Positions 1 through 5,413 of a DNA stretch of 5,532 nucleotides are shown here, piece after piece. The DNA comes from Bacillota bacterium (GTDB lineage: Bacteria; Bacillota; UBA4882; UBA8346): contig JAEZJQ010000082.1 in assembly GCA_023436305.1 (NCBI GenBank), positions 1 through 5,532 of the forward strand. Direction: 5' to 3'. The notes beneath the pieces were generated by a model that saw only the letters and a list, made by a program, of their open reading frames with translations, was not told the origin of the DNA and did no database searches. The position numbers were made by a program, and so were the translations under genes. How positions within the stretch are numbered: the first letter of the stretch is position 1; every line of letters begins with the position of its first letter.

Positions 1-1
1 T

Positions 2-94
2 GAAAGGTGGACTAAGCGTATTCCCGATTGGCAAGCTATAATCACTAAATTAGCTATACGATTTAGCGATAGAATTAAACCTTTTTTAACTTGA
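2..94 (+). CDS. IS256-family (mutator-type) transposase, C-terminal fragment cut by window edge
   Basis: Reading from base 2 gives 30 codons and then TGA at 92-94. The peptide begins ERWTKRIPDWQ and ends with AIRFSDRIKPFLT. IS256-family transposases characteristically finish with a K/RWT-x-x-x-x-DW segment, then a helix and a F-x-DR-I/V motif, and this tail follows that pattern. The DDE catalytic residues lie upstream, outside the window. In an intact element the transposase would catalyse copy-out, paste-in transposition through a circular intermediate, but nothing here shows whether it is still active. Its stop lies just inside the terminal repeat, as expected. Confidence 0.7.
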   Translation, partial: ERWTKRIPDWQAIITKLAIRFSDRIKPFLT

Positions 95-99
95 AAATC

Positions 100-127
100 G
101 AGTTTACACAAAAAATTTGACACACCC
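100..127 (+). repeat. Right terminal inverted repeat of the IS256-like element
   Basis: AGTTTACACAAAAAATTTGA then CACACCC, immediately after the transposase stop. Read on the minus strand it is a GGGTGTGTCAAATTTTTTG-type end, as expected for the outer terminus. The matching left repeat is outside the window, so inverted-repeat status is inferred from family knowledge. Confidence 0.6.
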
Positions 128-145
128 TAAAATTGGCAGGATAAG
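117..145 (+). promoter_or_regulatory. Candidate outward hybrid promoter: IS-borne -35 with flanking -10
   Basis: A perfect -35 hexamer, TTGACA (117-122), lies in the IS terminal repeat. Exactly 17 bp later is GATAAG (140-145), which matches the -10 consensus at four of six positions and lies outside the element. It points toward the kinase gene. IS256-family ends are known for carrying outward -35 boxes that make hybrid promoters when a -10 lies at the right distance. Whether it fires is not shown by sequence. Confidence 0.45.
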
Positions 146-152
146 TGCAAGG

Positions 153-208
153 AAAACTCGAATAAACCCTTTAAAAACCTTCAGAATATGTCAAAAACTC
201 CAATTAAC
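153..208 (+). repeat. Imperfect 15-bp direct repeat spaced 41 bp, candidate operator
   Basis: AAAACTCGAATAAAC (153-167) and AAAACTCCAATTAAC (194-208) match at 13 of 15 positions. Their starts are 41 bp apart, close to four helical turns, so both would face the same side of DNA. AraC-family activators, such as the regulator encoded two genes downstream, commonly bind direct repeats upstream of promoters. The second copy overlaps a candidate -35 box. Binding by that regulator is inference. Confidence 0.4.
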
Positions 209-231
209 AGCAGAGATTAATTATTTATAGC
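204..231 (+). promoter_or_regulatory. Candidate native promoter of the kinase-regulator operon
   Basis: TTAACA (204-209, five of six to TTGACA), a 16-bp spacer and TATAGC (226-231, four of six to TATAAT). Transcription would start near 238, giving a very short leader before the Shine-Dalgarno at 247-254. The -35 overlaps the second copy of the direct repeat, the layout expected of an AraC-type activator contacting RNA polymerase. The short spacer and weak -10 fit an activator-dependent promoter. Confidence 0.3.
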
Positions 232-246
232 ATTTCATTGAAATTT

Positions 247-254
247 GGAGGAGG
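247..254 (+). promoter_or_regulatory. Strong ribosome binding site ahead of the kinase gene
   Basis: GGAGGAGG lies six bases ahead of TTG 261 and directly abuts ATG 255. This is the only strong Shine-Dalgarno near the kinase gene; the TTG at 328 has none. The reading frame it opens (TTG 261, peptide MNRTEKEYT) stops at 288-290, one frame away from the kinase frame. It therefore argues that the true kinase start is near 261 and that a one-base discontinuity separates it from the rest. Confidence 0.7.
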
Positions 255-327
255 ATGGATTTGAATCGAACCGAAAAAGAATATACATGAACTTCCTTGG
301 TTATTCACGGGCACTCTTCGCGGACGG

Positions 328-2064
328 TTGTCGGTTTCCTTGATTTTGCTTGTGATCAGCGCGGTAGCTGCGATTGGAATTACCTCCATTAAAATTGCCC
401 AGCAAGCCATCAAAAATCATACCGTTCGCTTCGGCGGTAAAATATTGACCCAAGCGGCATTCCGGTTAGGCAGCGTGATTGATTCCGCTGAAACTAACGT
501 GGAATCTGTTATCCTGGATCGGAGACTGGCCCCGTTATTACACGATTTATCGGCGCCGGACCGGAAGACCAGTGAAGCAGCCCGGCTGGCTCTTCATGAT
601 CTACTCATCCAATATAAGGCTCCTTTATTGCCAGGGGCGGAACTGAGCATCGTGGATTACGGCGGGAATGTAGTTAGCACCTCCGACCAGCATTTCGTGC
701 TAAAAGACTTAATTTCAACCGAACTTCCACAAAAGCTTAAAATATGGCGGTTACGATATCTTCCCAACTATAAATCCAGCGACTTTATGGTTACTAGCCG
801 CTTTTTGGAATTAATCGTCCGCATCGTCAGTTTACCAGGGCGGCCACAAAACGGTTGGATTGTCTTACATCTGGATTACCGGATAGTGGAATCCATTATG
901 ACGAATATTTCGTTGCAAGAGGATGCCTTAAGTAGGTTCCGAAGCGATGCGATAGTCTTTGGGCCCGAAAAACAAGTGATCTTTCCGTGGGTTGCCCCAT
1001 CGGATTCAATTCTTACCGGTGCCTATCAAAAATTGTCGGGACAGATGCGAAATGTTGAAACCATTGAGGAAACCAGCAACGGGAAGAATTATCTGGTTAT
1101 CGCGGCGCCCGTTCCTTGGACTTCCTGGGAAATCTATATTGCAGCGCCGACGAGCCGCCTCTATACAGAATTGAATCAGATTTATAACAGCATTTTAATT
1201 ATTGGCTTTATTTGTGCTTTACTCGCCATTTTCTCCGCCGCCATGATTACTTATTTCGTCACCAAACCGGTGAATAAACTTCGTAATGTGATGCGTTTCG
1301 TGGAAGAAGGAAATCTGTCGGTTCGCGCTCCCGAAGGCGGCCCTCTGGAAATTCAGATTTTGGGACGGGCTTTTAACCGGATGCTTTACGAGGTGAATCG
1401 GCTGACCAAGCGTCTGGTGGCGGAGGAAAGTGAAAAACGAATCGCGGTTATCCAGGCTCTCCAGGCGCAAATTGCACCTCATTTTCTATTTAATACCCTG
1501 GCGGCCATGGCCGGAATGACCGCCAAACGCCCTCCGGAAGAAGTGGCGCAAGCTCTACGTTCCTTAAAACGCCTGCTTTATCTCAGTATTGGTAAAAACG
1601 GAGATTTTGTCACCTTAGCCGACGAATTCGAGCATATCCGCCATTACATATATTTAATGAATATCCGGTATCCCGGCAGATTCTCCCTCCAGTTGGAGTT
1701 ACCCGAAAAACTCCGAGACTTGTGGATTATCCGGTTGGTTTTACAGCCCATTGTGGAGAATAGTGTATATCACGGCTTAAAATTGCGGGGCGGGTCCATT
1801 CGGGTGTCCGCTCTTTGTGAAGCGGAAGATGTAATGATTCATATTACGGATAATGGACAGGGAATGTCCCCGGAACAATTGAATGCGGTTTGGGAACGGG
1901 ATCAAAGCCGGTCCGGGATCGGCATCCGAAATGTCGATGAACGTTTAAAGCTTAGTTTCGGACCCAGTTACGGTTTGACATTAGTTAGTACAATGGGCGA
2001 GGGAACCACTGTTACGTTGCGTATTCCGTTTCAGGATATAAAGAGTTGTGATAAACCCAATTAA
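328..2064 (+). CDS. YesM-type sensor histidine kinase with large extracytoplasmic sensor
   Basis: Membrane sensor kinase that would autophosphorylate on histidine and pass the phosphate to the YesN-type regulator encoded next. Numbering from TTG 328: TM1 about 2-25; extracytoplasmic sensor about 26-285, probably double-Cache-like (inferred from its size and PAS-like strands such as LSIVDYGGNVVS); TM2 about 288-311; HAMP about 312-365. The kinase core has phospho-acceptor H385 in QIAPHFLFNT, an N box LQPIVENSVYHG (472-483), G1 box DNGQGM (508-513), G2-like GIGIRNVDERL (530-540) and a final GEGTT turn (557-561). Family members usually read INPHFLYN; here the N is A383. Starting at 328 would place the N-terminus inside TM1 with no Shine-Dalgarno. 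The same frame is open from 265 and encodes LPWLFTGTLRGR just before TM1, which supplies the expected positive-inside residues, so the real protein is probably about 600 residues, starting near 261. Function is secure; the N-terminus is not. Confidence 0.92.
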   Translation: MSVSLILLVISAVAAIGITSIKIAQQAIKNHTVRFGGKILTQAAFRLGSVIDSAETNVESVILDRRLAPLLHDLSAPDRKTSEAARLALHDLLIQYKAPLLPGAELSIVDYGGNVVSTSDQHFVLKDLISTELPQKLKIWRLRYLPNYKSSDFMVTSRFLELIVRIVSLPGRPQNGWIVLHLDYRIVESIMTNISLQEDALSRFRSDAIVFGPEKQVIFPWVAPSDSILTGAYQKLSGQMRNVETIEETSNGKNYLVIAAPVPWTSWEIYIAAPTSRLYTELNQIYNSILIIGFICALLAIFSAAMITYFVTKPVNKLRNVMRFVEEGNLSVRAPEGGPLEIQILGRAFNRMLYEVNRLTKRLVAEESEKRIAVIQALQAQIAPHFLFNTLAAMAGMTAKRPPEEVAQALRSLKRLLYLSIGKNGDFVTLADEFEHIRHYIYLMNIRYPGRFSLQLELPEKLRDLWIIRLVLQPIVENSVYHGLKLRGGSIRVSALCEAEDVMIHITDNGQGMSPEQLNAVWERDQSRSGIGIRNVDERLKLSFGPSYGLTLVSTMGEGTTVTLRIPFQDIKSCDKPN

Positions 2065-2092
2065 AATTCAAATGGTTATTACAACTCTTTAT
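2038..2092 (+). repeat. 17-bp inverted repeat (hairpin) spanning the kinase stop codon
   Basis: ATAAAGAGTTGTGATAA (2038-2054) pairs with TTATTACAACTCTTTAT (2076-2092) over 17 positions with one G-U pair. The loop is 21 nt and contains the TAA stop (2062-2064). A bulged A allows four more pairs, AACC (2054-2057) with GGTT (2074-2077). The stem is AT-rich and no T run follows, so it is a poor intrinsic terminator. An mRNA-stability or processing hairpin between kinase and regulator is more likely. Confidence 0.7.
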
Positions 2093-2094
2093 TA

Positions 2095-2139
2095 AAAGCG
2101 GTGTGCTCCGCTGTAAATTTAGGTTTTTCATACCGCTTT
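2095..2139 (+). repeat. Overlapping alternative hairpins in the kinase-regulator gap
   Basis: AAAGCGGT (2095-2102) is perfectly complementary to ACCGCTTT (2132-2139). Its AGCGG portion (2097-2101) can instead pair with CCGCT (2108-2112) around a six-base loop. The two structures share a left arm and exclude each other. No T tract follows either, so neither is a standard terminator. Confidence 0.45.
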
Positions 2140-2193
2140 ATTAACGGACGGACTAAAATTTGAACTGTAAACATCGGAAGGGGTTATAAGCTC

Positions 2194-3810
2194 ATGTGGC
2201 GGGTTATCCTGGTCGATGATGAGGAGTTTGTAAGAGCGGAATTGGCGGCGCTGTTTCCCTGGAGCCGCTATCAGTTCGATTTGGTTGGGGAAGCGGAAGA
2301 TTCCCGGACAGCCATGGAACTGATTGAGAAAGTCAAACCGGATCTGGTGATTACTGATATTCGAATGCCGGGAATGGATGGCCTGGAGTTGATTTCCTGG
2401 ATCGTCCGGCATTACCCCCGGATATCCGTGGCGGTAATTAGCGCCTATAATGATTTTCCGTTCGTTAGGGAAGCGCTTCGTTTGGGTGCCGTGGATTATT
2501 TGATGAAAGCTGAGACTGTATTGGAAACAGCTGAAGCCTTTTTGGAGCGGATCGGCGGTATTTTAGGTTGCCGGGATTCCAACCAGCAAAGGCAAGAGGA
2601 GTTAACCAATAATATGGCGCGTTACCACCAGTTGGCGATAGAAACATTTTGGCGTGATGTATTGACTAGAGCCTCCGACGAGGCGGAATTTGAGATTCGG
2701 GCGCGGCAATTGGCAATCGTCTTGGAAAATGTCCGGTTTGGATTGATATTTATTCATGTTGCCGATTATAGTGGCCGGGATGCAGGGACAAAGCAGGAGC
2801 TCCGTGAGGCGCTGGAAGAAGAAATCCGGAAAAATTGGGATTGGAATTGGGCCTGGAATCTGGTTGATTTCAAACGGGGTGATTTTATTGTTATCGCCTA
2901 TTCTACCGGCGAGGCCAATGGAAGTTGTGAAAATTCCGAAACGAGCGCCGTGAAAAAATTACACCAAATCGCACGCCGGCTGGCCGGGGATTCCACGAAA
3001 AAAAGGTCTACGAGCGCGTCTTCCAAGGTTGATTCATTCAGTGATTTACCCGGAAATTTTACGAAAGTATCGGAATTAAACTTGTTGCGCCTTTATTATA
3101 GGGAAGGAAGATATTTTGAGGCCGGTGATTTATTACAATTCCAACCGGAGAATCCGCAAAAGATTACCGAATTACTGCTGACCTGGGAACGGTTGCTTCG
3201 TAGGGCGGAACCAGACTCGATTGATGATTTCTTAAACCATGTTTTTGAAAAACTTCCCCAATATCTTGTTCCGGTGGAGGCCAGAAATTTAACGCTGGAA
3301 TTTGTCAATACTTTACGCCGGATTTCGGTTGAAAATCAAATCCCATGGGAAACGCTGGAGACTGGGGAATTTAATCTTTATGAAATGATTGAACAGGCGG
3401 GGTCAATCACTGATTGGCAAATCCAGTTAAAAAAATTAGTAACCCTGTATATTCTAGCCCTTAAAGCCAACCGTTCCCCTCAAGTATATTTGGCAATCCA
3501 AAAAGCGTTGGTTTATATCCAGTCGAATTTTACCCGGGAACTCTCCCAGGAAGAAGTAGCCGTTCATGTTGGGGTCAATAAAAGCTATCTCAGCCGGGTT
3601 TTTCCGGAATTCACCGGGGAACATTTCAGCGATTATTTACAACGGCTACGTATTGAACGCGCCAAGGAATTATTAAGATTTACCAATGATCACATCTATG
3701 AAATCGCTTCCCAAGTCGGCTTTTGTAATTCCCGTTATTTTAGCAAAATCTTTCATGAGGTGGTGGGCGTCACTCCAGCGGATTATCGTAGGGTTAAGAA
3801 TGATAATTAA
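2194..3810 (+). CDS. YesN-type response regulator: receiver domain plus AraC-family DNA-binding domain
   Basis: Cytoplasmic transcription factor, partner of the kinase upstream. The receiver domain (1-120) has the acidic pair D8-D9, phospho-acceptor D55 in VITDIRMPGMDG, the switch S83 and the conserved lysine K105. The usual proline after that lysine is replaced by alanine (LMKAET). The central region of about 300 residues is poorly conserved, as in other YesN proteins. It contains a tryptophan-alternating stretch, NWDWNWAWN (214-222), a basic Ser/Thr-rich linker (266-285) and leucine-rich helices. The C-terminal AraC domain (about 432-535) has two helix-turn-helix motifs, LSQEEVAVHVGVNKSYLSRVF (450-470, given as its outer residues L450 and F470 with S464-Y465-L466 in the recognition helix) and IYEIASQVGFCNSRYFSKIF (501-520), followed by the family signature G-V-T-P-A-D-Y-R. 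ATG 2194 is preceded by GGAAGGGG at 2176-2183, and the domain begins directly with VILVDDE. Length 538 is normal for the family. It probably activates sugar transport or degradation genes, perhaps including its own operon. Confidence 0.95.
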   Translation: MWRVILVDDEEFVRAELAALFPWSRYQFDLVGEAEDSRTAMELIEKVKPDLVITDIRMPGMDGLELISWIVRHYPRISVAVISAYNDFPFVREALRLGAVDYLMKAETVLETAEAFLERIGGILGCRDSNQQRQEELTNNMARYHQLAIETFWRDVLTRASDEAEFEIRARQLAIVLENVRFGLIFIHVADYSGRDAGTKQELREALEEEIRKNWDWNWAWNLVDFKRGDFIVIAYSTGEANGSCENSETSAVKKLHQIARRLAGDSTKKRSTSASSKVDSFSDLPGNFTKVSELNLLRLYYREGRYFEAGDLLQFQPENPQKITELLLTWERLLRRAEPDSIDDFLNHVFEKLPQYLVPVEARNLTLEFVNTLRRISVENQIPWETLETGEFNLYEMIEQAGSITDWQIQLKKLVTLYILALKANRSPQVYLAIQKALVYIQSNFTRELSQEEVAVHVGVNKSYLSRVFPEFTGEHFSDYLQRLRIERAKELLRFTNDHIYEIASQVGFCNSRYFSKIFHEVVGVTPADYRRVKNDN

Positions 3811-3824
3811 TCCTAGTGTTTCCC

Positions 3825-3851
3825 CGCCAAGGCGCAAAGTACGCAAAGGAG
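3825..3851 (+). repeat. CGCAAAG-type short tandem repeat between regulator and binding-protein genes
   Basis: Three related heptamers follow one another: CGCCAAG (3825-3831), CGCAAAG (3833-3839) and CGCAAAG (3842-3848), separated by one or two bases. Dispersed intergenic tracts of this CGCCAAGGCGCAAAG type are, from general recollection, found in many unrelated bacterial genomes. Its last unit runs into AAAGGAG, which serves as the ribosome binding site of the next gene. Confidence 0.6.
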
Positions 3852-3862
3852 AAAAGAGGTGG
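3845..3862 (+). promoter_or_regulatory. Two overlapping ribosome binding site options for the binding-protein gene
   Basis: AAAGGAG (3845-3851) stands seven bases ahead of GTG 3859. AGAGGTGG (3855-3862) stands five bases ahead of TTG 3868 in the same frame. Both are good; choosing the second shortens the protein by three residues and leaves the signal peptide intact. The first is built from the short repeat. Confidence 0.55.
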
Positions 3863-5136
3863 ATCACTTGTTTTCCAAATCCAAATTCATCGCGCGATTT
3901 ATTTTAGCGCTCCTCTTGAGCTGGGCGTTAATCTATCCAACACTGGCCCGGGGGAAAATTATCCGGATTACGATTTGGACAATTAATCAACCCGGAATCG
4001 ATGTAACCGGAGACTGGTTGGAGCGGGAGATCAAACTTTTTGAAGCAACCAATCCTGATATTATCGTGGAACATAGTTTCTGGGAGAATCAGTCCTATAA
4101 GATCAAACTTAAAGTGGCTATGTTTGGCGGGGAAGGACCGGATATCTTGTTCAACTGGGGTGGAGAAAGCCAACTTGTCTATTCCAGGGAAGAATTATTG
4201 TATGATTTAACCGGTGATTTGGGAAAAGATAAATGGGGTTTATCGCCGGGGATGTTTGCGACTCATAGCTACCGGGGCCGAATATACGGAATTCCCGTTT
4301 TTCCTTCAGTGGAAGTCATCTGGTATAATAAGGAACTCTTTTTGAAAAATGGCTGGAAACCGCCCCAAAGTTGGGATGAATTTCTGATTCTCTGCAACAA
4401 AATCAAAAATAAGGGATATATTCCGGTGGCGATGGGCGGGCGGGAACCGTGGACGATTCTATATCCTTATATGTATCTGGTGGACCGTCTGGGCGGAAGT
4501 GGACGCTATCTGTCAGCCAAAACCCGTCAAGCAAGTTTCACGCATCCTGATTTTATAAAGGCGTTTCAGCTCTTGCGGAATCTGGCGAAAGAGGAGTATT
4601 TACCCCGAGAAGTTTTAAGCCTGAACTATATGGAAGCATCGGAACTAATGATTCAAAACAAAGCAATGATGATGTTCATGGGGGATTGGGAGTATCAACG
4701 CCTAACCAATCAAATGCGTCAAGATTTTAACAAATGGGACTTCTTTGCTTTCCCGGTTCTTCCAGGCGGAAAAGGACCGCCGGATAACATAATCGGAGCG
4801 GTGGCGGGGTATTCCGTTAAAAAATCCCCAAACTCTAAAACCGCCATAAAATTTCTCAAATTTCTCTGCGGTCGAAAGAGTTTGACGGAAAGCTATCAAA
4901 CCACTGGTAAATTGGTGGCGCTAGCTACTCCGTACATGGGAAAAAACGACCGCCCCCAGATCAAACGCATCGCCAAACTGCTCGCAAATTCCGACTCGTT
5001 AACCCAATGGTGGGATCAGGATTTGCCGGAACCGGTTACCCAAAGTCTCCTCCGGAGTCTACAAGATCTTTTAGCCGGAAGGTTAAGCCCGGAACAAGCC
5101 GCCGCAACCATTGAAGCGGCGTATTCCAAAAATTAG
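3859..5136 (+). CDS. Secreted ABC-type sugar-binding protein (extracellular solute-binding protein family 1)
   Basis: Extracytoplasmic solute-binding protein of the family used by CUT1 oligosaccharide importers. Residues 1-30 form a signal peptide: a basic start (K7, K9, R13), hydrophobic core FILALLLSWALIY and a likely signal peptidase I site after TLA at 28-30. There is no cysteine at the cleavage region, so it is not a lipoprotein. Family hallmarks are a first strand IIRITIWTIN (34-43), GGEGPDILFNWGG (90-102), GRIYGIPV (140-147), VIWYNKELFLKNGW (153-166) followed by P-x-SWDEF, and MMMFMGDWEY (270-279). Length 425 is typical for the family. The gene follows the regulator by 48 bases and is probably cotranscribed. 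No permease genes follow, so it may serve as a ligand presenter for the kinase or partner an importer encoded elsewhere. Aromatic residues are frequent, as in carbohydrate binders, but the ligand cannot be named. Start may be TTG 3868. Confidence 0.93.
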   Translation: MDHLFSKSKFIARFILALLLSWALIYPTLARGKIIRITIWTINQPGIDVTGDWLEREIKLFEATNPDIIVEHSFWENQSYKIKLKVAMFGGEGPDILFNWGGESQLVYSREELLYDLTGDLGKDKWGLSPGMFATHSYRGRIYGIPVFPSVEVIWYNKELFLKNGWKPPQSWDEFLILCNKIKNKGYIPVAMGGREPWTILYPYMYLVDRLGGSGRYLSAKTRQASFTHPDFIKAFQLLRNLAKEEYLPREVLSLNYMEASELMIQNKAMMMFMGDWEYQRLTNQMRQDFNKWDFFAFPVLPGGKGPPDNIIGAVAGYSVKKSPNSKTAIKFLKFLCGRKSLTESYQTTGKLVALATPYMGKNDRPQIKRIAKLLANSDSLTQWWDQDLPEPVTQSLLRSLQDLLAGRLSPEQAAATIEAAYSKN

Positions 5137-5400
5137 CATTCAGCCTTGGAGCGATGTAAAAATTTTAGTACAAATACCGGAAAAAATTTGATCACTAGGA
5201 GAATGGTAACCGGATTGTTACAATTTAATAAAGAAGTCTGTGCGCGTAACATGTTTTAATAACTCTATTATATTGTATTAGAACATGTGGCTTGATACAA
5301 AATATGTTTCAAAAATCGATTGCCCGTACAGACTCCTCGAGTGGAGTAACGTTTCGGTACGTATATTCTCTGTGGTTAACGTATTGAAAAATTGCAATGT
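5137..5400. other. Intergenic stretch without a gene
   Basis: No coding region with a credible start is visible on either strand. The first 100 bases contain no recognisable intrinsic terminator for the operon: there is no GC-rich stem followed by T residues. From 5235 on the stretch contains several inverted repeats described separately. No convincing sigma-A promoter with both boxes correctly spaced was found. A Shine-Dalgarno follows directly at 5401. Confidence 0.6.
5235..5347 (+). promoter_or_regulatory. Candidate structured RNA leader (three-way junction with alternative hairpin)
   Basis: An outer stem, AGTCTGTGCG (5235-5244) with CGTACAGACT (5325-5334), is 10 pairs with one G-U. It encloses a 13-pair hairpin, ACATGTTTTAATA (5249-5261) with TATTAGAACATGT (5276-5288), also with one G-U, and a weaker one, TTGATACA (5292-5299) with TGTTTCAA (5305-5312), containing one T-T mismatch. 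ACTCC (5332-5336) can instead pair with GGAGT (5343-5347), which competes with the outer stem. The element ends about 55 bases ahead of a Shine-Dalgarno. It does not match a riboswitch class I recognise. Function is inference. Confidence 0.4.
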
Positions 5401-5408
5401 AAGGAGGG
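5401..5408 (+). promoter_or_regulatory. Strong ribosome binding site for the next gene
   Basis: AAGGAGGG, near-perfect complement to the 3' end of 16S rRNA. It stands five bases ahead of TTG 5414; ATG 5409 abuts it too closely and ATG 5421 is rather far. It indicates that a translated gene begins here although the reading frame that follows is unclear. Confidence 0.65.
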
Positions 5409-5413
5409 ATGCC

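Larger units (their letters stand above)
1..127 (+). mobile_element. Right end of an IS256 (mutator)-family insertion sequence, partial
   Basis: The segment combines the C-terminal end of a mutator-type transposase, a stop codon, and about 30 bp later an AT-rich terminal sequence containing TTTACACAAAAAATTTGACA and ending near ACACCC. That arrangement, with the transposase stop just inside a GTGTCAAA...TTGTGTAAA-type inverted repeat, is typical of IS256-family elements in Firmicutes. The element is cut by the window edge, so its left end, full transposase and target duplication cannot be checked. The outer boundary at about 127 is estimated from the base pattern and could be off by a few bases. 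Family assignment rests on recognition of the protein tail and terminal repeat, not on a search. Confidence 0.75.

Noticed and set aside
232..244. Small hairpin ATTTC-ATT-GAAAT just before the kinase Shine-Dalgarno
   Set aside because: It has only five AT-rich pairs and a three-base loop, which is expected by chance in such sequence.
261..290. Nine-codon leader peptide ahead of the kinase gene as an attenuation device
   Set aside because: There is no run of a single regulatory amino acid and no terminator hairpin behind it. Its fusion to the kinase frame by a one-base change is simpler.
287..343. ATG 287 overlapping TGA 288 in an ATGA arrangement, suggesting a coupled second small peptide
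   Set aside because: It encodes 18 unremarkable residues (starting MNFLGYSRALFADG) and closes at 341-343. It is better explained as a third frame of the disrupted kinase start.
225..413. Minus-strand open frame of 62 codons opposite the kinase leader and start
   Set aside because: It has no ribosome binding site or family resemblance, and overlaps the kinase coding sequence and operator region antisense.
992..1482. Alternative open frames on both strands inside the kinase gene
   Set aside because: They overlie a fully conserved kinase region and have low-complexity, shadow-like translations.
2131..2159. Separate promoter for the regulator using TAAAAT at 2154-2159 as -10
   Set aside because: The -10 is good, but nothing resembling a -35 lies 16-18 bp upstream.
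3673..3907. Overlapping frames on both strands around the regulator end and the CGCAAAG repeat
   Set aside because: They are shadows of the AraC domain and signal peptide regions with no independent support.
5137..5200. Intrinsic terminator after the binding-protein gene
   Set aside because: The stretch has A and T runs but no stable stem before them, so no terminator can be supported.
5249..5288. 13-bp hairpin read as a terminator
   Set aside because: It is AT-rich and followed by GGCTTGAT rather than a T tract; on the minus strand no T tract follows either.
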